A stretch of 64,000 bases of DNA from JAFAGX01 sp035622175 (GTDB taxonomy: Bacteria; Acidobacteriota; Terriglobia; Terriglobales; Acidobacteriaceae), in assembly GCA_035622175.1 (NCBI GenBank), contig DASPVV010000076.1, forward strand, positions 1 through 64,000, written 5' to 3'. The position numbers were made by a program, and so were the translations under genes. Positions within the stretch are counted from its first letter, which is position 1. Every line of letters begins with the position of its first letter. Positions 7,836 through 15,912 of the stretch are shown here, piece after piece. A model generated the notes under the pieces. The model saw only the letters and a program-made list of their open reading frames with translations. It was not told the DNA's origin and ran no database searches.

Positions 7836-8845
7836 GCTCGCGGATATCGACACTCTCCGGCATACGCAAAGCAGCCATCCTCATGGCCATCATGGGGGAG
7901 GAGGCAACCAGTGCGATCTTGAAACACTTGCCCGATAAGGACATCCAAATCATTGCCAAAGAGCTCACCGAGGTCGAGGAAGTTAATGCCGAAATTGCCA
8001 GCGAAATCCTGGAGGAGTACAGCAAGCTGGCTCTCACGCACGATTACCTGGCACAAGGCGGGATCGACTTCGCTACCCGCGCACTGGCCAAGGCCTTCGG
8101 CGAGGAGACCGCCCAATCTCTCCTCAAACAAGCGGTGCAACAGCTCAGTACTGACCAATTGGACTCCTTGCAGCAAGCCGACCCGCAACAACTGGCAAAG
8201 TTTCTCGAAGGCGAGCACCCTCAAACCATCGCCTTGATCCTCGCCCACTTGAACGGCAGACAGGCATCCGCACTCCTGATGAAGCTTTCCGATCAAACCC
8301 GGGTACAGTCGATCCGGCGCCTGGCGCAGTTACGGCAGTTTTCTCCTGAAATGGCCGAGAAAGTGTCTCTGATCCTCAATCGCCGCCTGCAATCTTTGGG
8401 CGAACAGAGCCGCAAGACTTATGCCGGGTTCAAGAACGTTGCCGACGTCATGAACCGGCTGGACGGCGAATTGGCTAAGGGCATTCTCGAAGCCATCGAA
8501 CAGGACGATTCCAAGCTCGCGATCCACATTCGCAATCTCATGTTCACCTTCGAGGATCTGCTAGGCGTTTCCGACGTGCATGTGCGCGAGTGGGTCAGTG
8601 CCATGAATAAGAAGACCTTGGCCTTGGCTCTGAAAGGCGCGAGCAACGATCTTAAGGACCATATTTTCAGGGCGATGTCGTCGCGCGCGGTGGAGATGCT
8701 GAAAGAAGATATGGACGCGCTCGGCCCAGTGCGCGCGAAGGATGTAGCTCAGGCCCAACAGGAAGCCGTGACTTTGCTTCGCAAACTGGAGGCCGACGGC
8801 AAGGTAAGTCTGAAAGCGGAAGGAGGCGATGAGTATGTCGTGTAG
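7832..8845 (+). CDS. fliG: Flagellar motor switch protein FliG
   Basis: The 337-residue protein has normal length and domain order. The N-terminal FliF-binding part (RKAAILMAIMGEEATSAILKHL) comes first. The middle domain follows with EHPQTIALILAHL, the EHPQ motif that contacts FliM. The C-terminal torque domain has charged helices (LGPVRAKDVAQAQQEAVTLLRKLE). It converts stator motion into rotor torque. It overlaps fliF by four bases and fliH by 17. Confidence 0.97.
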   Translation: MSSRISTLSGIRKAAILMAIMGEEATSAILKHLPDKDIQIIAKELTEVEEVNAEIASEILEEYSKLALTHDYLAQGGIDFATRALAKAFGEETAQSLLKQAVQQLSTDQLDSLQQADPQQLAKFLEGEHPQTIALILAHLNGRQASALLMKLSDQTRVQSIRRLAQLRQFSPEMAEKVSLILNRRLQSLGEQSRKTYAGFKNVADVMNRLDGELAKGILEAIEQDDSKLAIHIRNLMFTFEDLLGVSDVHVREWVSAMNKKTLALALKGASNDLKDHIFRAMSSRAVEMLKEDMDALGPVRAKDVAQAQQEAVTLLRKLEADGKVSLKAEGGDEYVV

Positions 8846-9506
8846 CAGCGCAGGGGGATGGCTGAGGGACGTGGAAGCCTTTGTGTACCAGGATCCGTCT
8901 GGAACCGCCGTCGACTCCGCCTGCCCAACGCCTCCCGCAGAAGAACGACCCAAAGTAGAGGAAATCACAATCGACCGCATGGCCCAGATCAGCGAACAGG
9001 AGTTGTCGCGACTTCTAGCCGAGGCTCGCGCCGAAGGGATCAACGAAGGTGAGCGCCGGGCTCAAGCCGGCTTCGCCGAGGAGCTGGCACGGGAGCGCAA
9101 GCGGATCAGCGATGCGGTCGCGGCGTTTCGCGAACAACAAAGTGAATACTATTCCAAGGTCGAGTTCGAATTGGTGCAATTTGCCTTAGCCATCGCCGCC
9201 AAAATCCTCCACCGCGAGGCCCAAGTGGACCGGATGGTGGTTGCCGGACTGGTGAAGGTGATGCTCGAGAAGCTGCAAAAGGGATCGCACGTGATGCTGC
9301 GGGTACATCCTGCGGAGGCCGGAAGCTGGCGAAACTACTTCCACAACAATTCCGATCTCAAGGTCGTGGAGGATGCTTCCTTGGAAGCAAGCGACTGTGT
9401 ACTCGAGACCGAGCTCGGCACCACGAACCTGGGGCTGGACGCACAGCTTAAGGAAATCGAAACAGGATTCGCTGACTTGCTGGCGCAGAGACCGGGAGCC
9501 AAATGA
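8829..9506 (+). CDS. fliH: Flagellar export ATPase regulator FliH
   Basis: This 225-residue protein has a variable N-terminus, a coiled central part (LSRLLAEARAEGINEGERRA), and a C-terminal FliH/HrpE-like domain. The last includes FALAIAAKILHREAQVD and the V-H-P box near VMLRVHPAEAG. FliH dimers hold FliI near the export gate. The ATG at 8829 follows GGAAGGAGG, a strong ribosome site, although it overlaps the end of fliG by 17 bases. Confidence 0.9.
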   Translation: MSMSCSSAGGWLRDVEAFVYQDPSGTAVDSACPTPPAEERPKVEEITIDRMAQISEQELSRLLAEARAEGINEGERRAQAGFAEELARERKRISDAVAAFREQQSEYYSKVEFELVQFALAIAAKILHREAQVDRMVVAGLVKVMLEKLQKGSHVMLRVHPAEAGSWRNYFHNNSDLKVVEDASLEASDCVLETELGTTNLGLDAQLKEIETGFADLLAQRPGAK

Positions 9507-10810
9507 ACGCCGGACATCTCGACTCCTGTCGCAGCTGGCTTCCCACCTGTTCCACCATCCGCTGGAAGGGACATGTGACCGAGATCGTGGGCAACTTGGT
9601 GGAATCTCGCGGTCCGTTCTGTTCCGTCGGCGAGTCCTGCGAACTTGTGGATTCTGCAGGCACAACTTTTCCCGGGGAAATTGTCGGCTTTCGCGGCTCG
9701 AACATCCTCTCCATGTGCTTGGAAACACCTCGCGGCGTTCGCTTCGGGGATCAGATTGTAACCTGGGGTGCAAGGCCATCGCTGCGCGTCGGGCCCAGAC
9801 TCTTGGGACGAGTGATTGATGCCACCGGTCGGCCGCTCGACTCGAAGAGAGACTATGCCGCAACCCGATCGGTGCTGGTCGATGGCAGTGCGCCCTTGCC
9901 CTTAGACCGGACCCTGATCAACGAGCCGTTAGGGTGCGGCATTCGAGCCGTCGATGGCTTTCTGACCTGTGGCCGAGGCCAGCGCATCGGGATCTTCGGG
10001 GGCAGCGGAGTGGGCAAGAGCACCCTGATCAGCATGATGGCGCGCGGCACCGCCGCCGACCTCACGGTGCTGGCCCTGGTCGGCGAACGGGGACGCGAAG
10101 TGGGCGAGTTTCTCGAAGCCTTGGGGGACGAGGGACGCCGCCGGTCCGTGGTGGTGGTCTCCACCTCGGATCAGTCTCCCCTGTTGCGCATTCGGGCGGC
10201 GTTGAGCGCCACGGCGGTGGCAGAATATTTCTGTGCCCGCGGCAAGAACGTATTGTTGGTCGTCGACTCGCTGACCCGATTCGCCATGGCGCAGCGTGAA
10301 ATCGGCTTGGCCGCCGGCGAGCCTCCGACGGCGAAGGGCTATACGCCGTCCGTGCTTTCCATGTTGGCCCGGCTGGTAGAAAGGGTGGGACGCTTCTCGG
10401 GCGGCAGTATCACGGCTTTCTACACGGTATTGATGGAGGGCGATGACCAGCAGGATCCGGTCGTGGACACGGTGCGTTCTTTGCTCGATGGACATATCGT
10501 CCTCGACCGCAACCTTGCCCTGCACAACCACTACCCACCCGTGGCCCTGCTCGATAGCCTCAGCCGTCTGATGCCTTACGTGTGCTCGCCCGAGCATATC
10601 GCAAAAGCCGAGGCTCTTCGCATGCTGATCTCCGCCTACACCCGCGCCGAAGATCTCATCCGCATCGGTGCCTATCAAAAGGGCACGGACCCGGTGCTCG
10701 ACAAGGCCATCGCCGCCTTGCCCGAGATTAACCGTTTCCTGAAACAAGGTCTCGACGACCGGACATCCTTCCCGGAGACGTTGCAGCAACTGTTCGCGCT
10801 TCCCAGTTGA
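9503..10810 (+). CDS. fliI: Flagellar export ATPase FliI
   Basis: The 435-residue product is a type III export ATPase related to F1-beta. Walker A GGSGVGKSTL lies near 164-173, Walker B LLVVDSLTRFA near 250 and the family motif AQREIGLAAGEPP follows. It hydrolyses ATP to unfold and deliver substrates at the export gate, together with FliH and FliJ. The length is typical. It overlaps fliH by four bases. Confidence 0.97.
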   Translation: MNAGHLDSCRSWLPTCSTIRWKGHVTEIVGNLVESRGPFCSVGESCELVDSAGTTFPGEIVGFRGSNILSMCLETPRGVRFGDQIVTWGARPSLRVGPRLLGRVIDATGRPLDSKRDYAATRSVLVDGSAPLPLDRTLINEPLGCGIRAVDGFLTCGRGQRIGIFGGSGVGKSTLISMMARGTAADLTVLALVGERGREVGEFLEALGDEGRRRSVVVVSTSDQSPLLRIRAALSATAVAEYFCARGKNVLLVVDSLTRFAMAQREIGLAAGEPPTAKGYTPSVLSMLARLVERVGRFSGGSITAFYTVLMEGDDQQDPVVDTVRSLLDGHIVLDRNLALHNHYPPVALLDSLSRLMPYVCSPEHIAKAEALRMLISAYTRAEDLIRIGAYQKGTDPVLDKAIAALPEINRFLKQGLDDRTSFPETLQQLFALPS

Positions 10811-11253
10811 GTATGGCCTTCCGATTCACTTTGGCTGCGGTGTTGAAGTACCGGGAAAACATCGAGCGACGTGAATACTTTGTCCTCGAGAGAATTCAGC
10901 AGGAGATTGTGTACGTCGAAGGGCGGGTTCGCCAGTTTCAGGAGCACTTCTCCGCGGTCAGGAAGCGTCGGGACGCTGAGCTGGCTGGTGGACTTGCTTC
11001 CATTCACCTGCAGACCGCGTACGAAGAGGAGCTTCGAGTGGAGAAACAGTTGGACAAACTGCAGGCGCAACTCCAAGAGCTACAAGGCAAGCGCCAGCAG
11101 TGTCTCAAGACGTACCAGCTGGCGCGACAAAAACGCGAAGTTCTGGACCACCTTCGGGTGCGGCAACTGGAAGCCTATCGTCGAGCCCAGGCGAAGCGGC
11201 AGCAAAGTACACTGGATGACATCTTTTTGTCGCGGCACCGGAGCCCTGACTAG
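10807..11253 (+). CDS. fliJ: Flagellar export protein FliJ
   Basis: The 148-residue product is almost wholly alpha-helical and charged (coiled coil), starting FRFTLAAVLKYRENIERREYF, the classical FliJ opening. It would sit in the centre of the FliI hexamer and recycle chaperones. Translation may start at TTG 10807, which overlaps the fliI stop, or at ATG 10813. The TAG stop codon lies inside the left arm of the 19-bp dyad at 11250-11268. Confidence 0.9.
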   Translation: MSMAFRFTLAAVLKYRENIERREYFVLERIQQEIVYVEGRVRQFQEHFSAVRKRRDAELAGGLASIHLQTAYEEELRVEKQLDKLQAQLQELQGKRQQCLKTYQLARQKREVLDHLRVRQLEAYRRAQAKRQQSTLDDIFLSRHRSPD

Positions 11254-11268
11254 GCAGACCTTGCCTAG
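11250..11268 (+). promoter_or_regulatory. Operator-like dyad 3 (far upstream of fliK promoter)
   Basis: CTAGGCAGACCTTGCCTAG keeps both 7-base arms and the 5-base spacer of the fliM and kinase sites. Its centre lies about 172 bases upstream of the predicted fliK start at 11431, the usual distance for an enhancer of a sigma54 activator. Confidence 0.65.
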
Positions 11269-11275
11269 CGGCGTT

Positions 11276-11292
11276 TGGGCAAATTCTGCCCA
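11276..11292 (+). promoter_or_regulatory. Operator-like dyad 4, variant in tandem with dyad 3
   Basis: TGGGCA-N5-TGCCCA is a perfect dyad with the same 6-5-6 layout and the same GGCA/TGCC core. Its centre is 25 bases from dyad 3 and about -147 from the predicted fliK start. Tandem sites are normal for NtrC-type activators that form hexamers. Confidence 0.5.
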
Positions 11293-11326
11293 GTCCGTAA
11301 AGATCCTTTCGATCGTTCTTCCCTTC

Positions 11327-11354
11327 TAATCGGCACCATCAGGAAAACTCTTTA
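11327..11354 (-). promoter_or_regulatory. Sigma28 promoter pointing back into fliJ (antisense)
   Basis: Read leftward this is TAAAGAGT, 12 bases, GCCGATTA. The spacing and -10 are identical to those before flgM and the HDOD gene. No leftward gene follows within reach, so the transcript would run through dyads 4 and 3 and then antisense to fliJ. Confidence 0.6.
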
Positions 11355-11404
11355 ATTGTCTGCACCTAGTTCGCATGCGGGAACCGTCTCTAATCCGACC
11401 ATTC

Positions 11405-11420
11405 TGGCCAGCGGCGTGCA
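11405..11420 (+). promoter_or_regulatory. Sigma54 promoter of the fliK operon
   Basis: TGGCCAGCGGCGTGCA has GG and GC separated by exactly 10 bases. The predicted start is near 11431, leaving 17 bases before the GTG of fliK, with GAGGAG in between. Two operator-like dyads lie at -147 and -172. Confidence 0.6.
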
Positions 11421-11447
11421 GATTCAGGGTGCGGTTGAGGAGAAATT

Positions 11448-13403
11448 GTGATCGTGAGCTTGCCCCCGGTTGCCGTGAATGTGATGCTTGCGAATGTGTC
11501 CGTCGGCGGTGTTGCGCCGTCGGCAACGTTCTCCACGGCTTTGGCCGAGGCAACCAAAGATGCAAAAGATATTTCGCTGAACCCGGCGAAAGCCACGGGC
11601 GAAATGGACCGGGGCAATGTAACAAAATGGAACCCGAAGAACCCCACGAAATCGCCCACTTCCTCCGCGAGTCCCACCCCTGACACTCCAGCCCCCGCAG
11701 CTGGCGTGATTCCAGAGAGGAACGGAAGGATTTTCGATACCCCGCCCTTGCCCGCTTTTCTGCCACCGGCGCCAGAGCCGCCGGTTGGCGAAGCATTCGG
11801 CTCTGCTTTTCCTGCCGCGGCCAAGTTCGAGCCGGCTGGCTCGGCGATGGGAATCGCGTCCGCAGTAGCGGCCGCCCCGGAGGTGCTGCCATCGGCCTCC
11901 GTCCCGCCGGAGCTATTGCGCACGGTGTCGGACCAAGCGAGCGTCCCTACCCGCAGCATCAGTCCAGAAGTTGCGAAGCCAGTCTTGGCAACTCCATCGG
12001 GAGACGGCAAGCCAATCCCAGCCTCATCCCCTGATCCAGCAAACGGGACTGCCGCAAAGGGAATCGCGACCAACGTGGTTCCAGCGCAACCATCAACCAA
12101 GATCTCTTCCCCTTCCCCCGTTGAGGACAAGTTCGAGCCGGCCGCCGGGTCGGCGATCGAAATCGTGTCCGCAGTAGCGCCCACCCCCGAGGTACTGCCA
12201 CCCGTCTCAATTCCGCCGGAACTCGTGCGCACGGGGTCGGACCAAGCGAGCGTCCCTGCCCGCAGCATCAGTCCAGAAGTTGCGGAGCCAGTCATGGCGA
12301 CTCCTTCGGGAGACGGCAAACCAATCCCAGCCGCATCCCCGGCCATTCCAAGTGGGACCGTCACAAGCGGATTGTCGAGCATGGTGATTCCGGCGCAACC
12401 ATCAAGCAAGGTTCCTTCCGCCGGGATAGCCGGCGGCCCCGCTTCGAGGTCGACGACCGCGGATCCGAAACTCGCACCCCGGGAAGGCGGGCATAGTGCG
12501 AGCCCGGTGCCAACGAGAACTTCGACCGTGGCCGCGTTCCTAGAGCAGCGAAGGGGGGGTGCCGAGGTGCCGCCGACGGCGGTGGTGTCGCCCCCACCCG
12601 TGGCGCCAGAGGACGCAAAGCCCCAGTCACCACAAGAGGCACCAACAAGCCAGGGGACAGGCCCAAAATCTGAAGTCGCAGTCGCAGCGCCTTCTGAGGA
12701 AACACCGCGGAAGGACAGAGATGCCGAGGGGAACGCAGGGTCGGCATCGGCCAACAGTGATTCACCCGGGTCCGTGGAGGTGCCGATGGCCAAGCCCAAC
12801 GCGGACGCCCCCGCACCCCAAACTAGCGGCGTTTCTGCGACAAACGGGGTTGGCTCCGCACCGGTATCGCAACCTAGTACCGACGGGAAAGCCGTCGCCA
12901 CTAGTGAATCTTCGAAGACAACCGATGCGGCCGGCAAAGGCCCGGGACAGTCCACCGCAGGCGTACGGGACCCAGAGGCAACGGCCGATGCAGCTTCGCA
13001 CCTCAGTTCACTTCAGGCTGCGAAGCTTGTGGAACGGGCAGGACAGACCGAACTGCGGGTGGGAATACCGGCAGGTGAGTTTGGCAGTGTCGATATTCGG
13101 ACATCGATGGGTCGTAATCAATTCACCGCGGAAATTTCCGTCGAGCGCGCCGAGCTTGGGCGAGCCCTCACGGCCGAGCTGCCGGGGTTGCACAACCGGC
13201 TGGCAGAACACCGGGTGCCGCCGGCGAACATCATCCTTCAGGATCGTTCGAGCGGCAGCGGCTCAAGCGATCTCCGCCAGGGACCACGCCACAATCCCTA
13301 TCCGCAATCGATGAGCAACCCGGAAGCCGGCGAGCGAGACGCCGGGCCGCTGATCGCCATGGAAGCCATGGAGGGTAGTCGAGGTCTCGATATTCACATC
13401 TAG
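11448..13403 (+). CDS. fliK: Flagellar hook-length control protein FliK
   Basis: This is a 651-residue secreted ruler protein. The N-terminal two thirds are low-complexity, rich in Pro, Ala, Ser and Thr, with a tandem repeat. The C-terminal domain (about 525-605) carries the Flg_hook signature (LRVGIPAGEFGSVDIRTS ... ERAELGRALTAELPGLHNRL). FliK measures the hook and switches FlhB from rod/hook to filament export. The start is GTG behind GAGGAG. It is first in a rightward operon with flgD and flgE, under a sigma54 promoter. Confidence 0.9.
   Translation: MIVSLPPVAVNVMLANVSVGGVAPSATFSTALAEATKDAKDISLNPAKATGEMDRGNVTKWNPKNPTKSPTSSASPTPDTPAPAAGVIPERNGRIFDTPPLPAFLPPAPEPPVGEAFGSAFPAAAKFEPAGSAMGIASAVAAAPEVLPSASVPPELLRTVSDQASVPTRSISPEVAKPVLATPSGDGKPIPASSPDPANGTAAKGIATNVVPAQPSTKISSPSPVEDKFEPAAGSAIEIVSAVAPTPEVLPPVSIPPELVRTGSDQASVPARSISPEVAEPVMATPSGDGKPIPAASPAIPSGTVTSGLSSMVIPAQPSSKVPSAGIAGGPASRSTTADPKLAPREGGHSASPVPTRTSTVAAFLEQRRGGAEVPPTAVVSPPPVAPEDAKPQSPQEAPTSQGTGPKSEVAVAAPSEETPRKDRDAEGNAGSASANSDSPGSVEVPMAKPNADAPAPQTSGVSATNGVGSAPVSQPSTDGKAVATSESSKTTDAAGKGPGQSTAGVRDPEATADAASHLSSLQAAKLVERAGQTELRVGIPAGEFGSVDIRTSMGRNQFTAEISVERAELGRALTAELPGLHNRLAEHRVPPANIILQDRSSGSGSSDLRQGPRHNPYPQSMSNPEAGERDAGPLIAMEAMEGSRGLDIHI
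11823..12420 (+). repeat. Tandem 306-bp (102-residue) repeat inside fliK
   Basis: Two head-to-tail copies begin at 11823 and 12129. Both contain the blocks SDQASVP and RSISPEVA, then ATPSGDGKPIPA. The differences are mostly substitutions. Such in-frame duplications would lengthen the ruler part of FliK. Confidence 0.8.
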
Positions 13404-13448
13404 AGTTCTGAAGAGTAAGGCAGTTGCACGGGATAAGGAGAAAACAGA

Positions 13449-13853
13449 ATGAATGTTCACATGCCACCGATCATCACACCGCTCGAGCTTCACGGGGTAG
13501 CGACAATCTCCCCGCTGGCACGGATGAAGCCGGACAGTTCCACGGCTTCGACCAGTTCCACAAGCTCCACGAGTTCAACCGCGGCGGCCGGGTCTTCCAG
13601 CTCACTGGCGAACCAGGCAGCCAACCAGGCAGAGAGCACCTTTATCAGCTTGCTGGTTACCGAGTTGCAATCGCAAGACCCCACCAATCCGATGGACCCT
13701 TCGGATATGGTCAGCCAGATGTTCTCGATGAACCAGCTGCAGCAGTTAATCAACATTAATCAAACGCTGACAACGGCTTTCCCGGCCGCATCGGCTTCTG
13801 GGTCGAGCGCGGCAGCGGCAGCGACCAGTTCACAACCTATAGGAGGAAACTAA
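13449..13853 (+). CDS. flgD: Hook assembly scaffold FlgD, minimal form
   Basis: The 134-residue product contains the conserved FlgD N-terminal region (FISLLVTELQSQDPTNPMDPSDMVSQM, split over about 65-95), preceded by a Ser/Thr-rich stretch. The usual C-terminal FlgD_ig and Tudor-like domains of about 220-residue FlgD are absent. The frame ends normally two bases into the flgE start (GGAGGAAACTAATGG), so this is a compact natural form rather than a truncation by mutation. It caps the hook during assembly and is discarded. Confidence 0.9.
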   Translation: MNVHMPPIITPLELHGVATISPLARMKPDSSTASTSSTSSTSSTAAAGSSSSLANQAANQAESTFISLLVTELQSQDPTNPMDPSDMVSQMFSMNQLQQLININQTLTTAFPAASASGSSAAAAATSSQPIGGN

Positions 13854-15088
13854 TGGCATCCTTTTCGGTGGCACTCTCCGGCCTTAGCGCGAGCGAACAG
13901 GCTTTGAACGTCATTTCCAACAACCTGGCCAACCTGAATACCACGGGATATAAGGATCAGAGCGCCAACTTTCAATCCCTCTTCTACCAGAACGTTGGTT
14001 CCGACGGCGCCGGCGAACCCATTCAGGTGGGTGCCGGAGTCCAGGTCGGCTCGGTCTCGACCAACTTTACCAACGGAACCGTGAATAACACCGGGGTGCC
14101 GAGCGACGTGGCCATCTCGGGCAACGGCTTCTTTGTCACCCAAGCGGCAGACGGGACGGTTCAGTACACACGGGCGGGAGATTTCACCGTCAATGCTCTC
14201 GGGCAGCTGGTGAGCCCGAATGGTGATACGGTGATGGGCTACCCAGCCGTCAATGGCGCAGTCGATCAGAACGGGGGCCTGGCGCCCATCTATTTGGGAC
14301 AGTCGGTGACGAGCCCGCCATCGCAGACTACGACCATGCAGCAACAGACGAATTTGGATGCCAACGCGACCGTGGGCACCGTCTACTCCGTTCCGTTAAC
14401 GGTTTACGACTCTTTGGGAGAGTCCCACGTGCTCACTTTCACCTACACCAATACTGGTCCCGGCACGTGGACCTACGCCATTACTTCACCCGGAGCCACC
14501 GTCGGGGCCGCGGGGAACGGCACGTTGACGTTTGGCAGCAACGGTGACCTTACAACCCCGGCCGGCTCAGTCCCAGGCATCACGGTGAGCGGTTTCGCGG
14601 ATGGAGCTGCGAACATGAGTATCACCTGGGATCTCACGGGGCCGAACGGGACTGCGCTGATGACGCAAGTGGCCGCCGCCAGCTCAACCGCAACCACAAA
14701 CCAAAACGGTTATAGCAGCGGCACGCTACAGAATTACACCGTCGAAGCTAACGGGACCATCGATGGCACCTTCAGCAACGGACAGGTGCAGCCCTTGGGA
14801 CAAATCGCTCTGGCGAATTTTCCCGACACTGAAGGGTTGCAGCTGGTCGGCCAAAACAGCTATGTGCCTACCCTGGCATCCGGTGCCGCCGTCGTCGGCG
14901 TCCCCCAAACCGGATCCCTGGGAGCGCTGACGGGAGGGGCCTTGGAAGCGTCCAATGTGGACATTTCCACCGAATTTACGAACTTGATCATTACCCAGCG
15001 CGCATTTGAGGCCAATGCTCGCATGATTACCACACTCGATACGGTAACCAACGACACGGTCAACCTGCAGGCCGCGCCGGGTAACTGA
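13853..15088 (+). CDS. flgE: Flagellar hook protein FlgE
   Basis: The 411-residue protein has the N-terminal motif SASEQALNVISNNLANLNTTGYKD and the C-terminal helix EFTNLIITQRAFEANARMITTLDTV, both shared by hook and rod proteins. A beta-rich middle part forms the FlgE D1/D2 domains. It polymerises into the hook. A strong AGGAGG ribosome site precedes it within the end of flgD. A non-coding stretch of more than 500 bases follows before fliN. Confidence 0.95.
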   Translation: MASFSVALSGLSASEQALNVISNNLANLNTTGYKDQSANFQSLFYQNVGSDGAGEPIQVGAGVQVGSVSTNFTNGTVNNTGVPSDVAISGNGFFVTQAADGTVQYTRAGDFTVNALGQLVSPNGDTVMGYPAVNGAVDQNGGLAPIYLGQSVTSPPSQTTTMQQQTNLDANATVGTVYSVPLTVYDSLGESHVLTFTYTNTGPGTWTYAITSPGATVGAAGNGTLTFGSNGDLTTPAGSVPGITVSGFADGAANMSITWDLTGPNGTALMTQVAAASSTATTNQNGYSSGTLQNYTVEANGTIDGTFSNGQVQPLGQIALANFPDTEGLQLVGQNSYVPTLASGAAVVGVPQTGSLGALTGGALEASNVDISTEFTNLIITQRAFEANARMITTLDTVTNDTVNLQAAPGN

Positions 15089-15240
15089 CGCTGCTTTGAC
15101 GGCGCCAAACTGATGTCCCGCAGGCTCACGCCGGCGCTTCTTAAAGCTCGGCGCCAGCCAGCAAAAGGGCGGCCCATGATGAGGTTGGTCATGGGCCCGC
15201 TCCACCGTCGCTAGCACCGGGCGCAGGCACTGGGTATGGT

Positions 15241-15320
15241 GTAGCCGGGGTGTCGTCGGCTGCGATGGATGGTTAGCAAACCATGAGAGGACTGGTCGGT
15301 GTAGCTCTACGCCAGCTCTC
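15241..15320 (+). ncRNA. Structured RNA candidate in the flgE-fliN gap
   Basis: The 533-base gap 15089-15621 has no convincing gene. Within it three hairpins follow one another. The first is GTAGCCG/CGGCTGC (15241-15263, one wobble). The second is ATGGTT/AACCAT (15269-15284, 4-base loop). The third is a long interrupted stem at 15285-15320, where GAGAG, CTGG and GTAG pair with CTAC, CCAG and CTCTC. A 14-base palindrome CGGTGGCGCCACCG lies nearby, at about 15433-15446. The strand is not determined. It does not match the riboswitch consensus sequences I know. It could be a leader element for the fliN-flhA unit or a small RNA. Confidence 0.3.
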
Positions 15321-15621
15321 CCAGGCCTGCGGTTCTATTTCTGCTCTAATCAGCTCCCGCCACCGGCGTACGGCACGGGAGTAATGGCCGTGCTGCAAGT
15401 TCTTGTTTTCTTAGCTCCTAGCCCCGCGACCGGTGGCGCCACCGAGTACCGCCTCCACGGACTTCAAATTGCAGTTCGACCTTCGATTCCCTCTGTGCGC
15501 ACACACAATCCAGTCGGTCGAAAGTGAAAGCACGGGATTTCTGATGATCTGTCGTGAGCGAGAGAAAGCATGCCGTTCCCGGCTTTCCGAAGCCAAGGTG
15601 AACGACTGAAATAACAAAAGC

Positions 15622-15912
15622 ATGGATGCAGCCACCCAACGCGCGAAAGAGCCCGAAGCCACCGAGGTGGCGGCGCCAGAGAAGGCTCCAACGGAAGAAT
15701 TCGGATGGCTGCCTTGCCGGTTGTCGGTGGAGCTTCCCTTGAGTCGATTTACGGTTGGAGATCTGTTGAATTTGCAAGAAGGCTCAATTGTCGAAACTGC
15801 CTGCCAACACACCAATCATGTTCCCCTTCGGGCCAACGGGCTGTTGATTGGCTGGACGGAATTTGAAGTGACCGGGCTCTATTTGACGGTTCGCATCACC
15901 GAGTTAGCATGA
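15622..15912 (+). CDS. fliN: Flagellar motor switch protein FliN
   Basis: This 96-residue protein is almost only the SpoA (FliMN_C) domain: LSVELPLSRFTVGDLLNLQEG near 34-54, then PLRANGLLIGWTEFEV and LTVRITEL at the end. This is the size of short FliN. It forms the bottom of the C-ring and docks FliH. No clear ribosome site precedes ATG 15622. It overlaps the FliO-like gene by four bases and opens the export-gate operon. A second FliN-class gene follows fliM at the left edge. Confidence 0.88.
   Translation: MDAATQRAKEPEATEVAAPEKAPTEEFGWLPCRLSVELPLSRFTVGDLLNLQEGSIVETACQHTNHVPLRANGLLIGWTEFEVTGLYLTVRITELA

Noticed and set aside
10675..11076. Leftward 133-codon frame antisense to fliJ, downstream of the antisense sigma28 promoter
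   Set aside because: It looks like a mirror of the fliJ coding sequence with no start signal or known domain. A non-coding transcript is more likely.
11250..11292. Idea that the CTAGGCA dyads are themselves sigma54 promoters
   Set aside because: GG and GC are separated by 8 bases (9 at most in the variant), not the required 10, and proper sigma54 sites lie next to two of them.
15241..15320. c-di-GMP-I riboswitch or tRNA remnant in the flgE-fliN gap
   Set aside because: The conserved GEMM core and its receptor motifs are absent, and no tRNA arm set or TTCGAAT loop can be formed.
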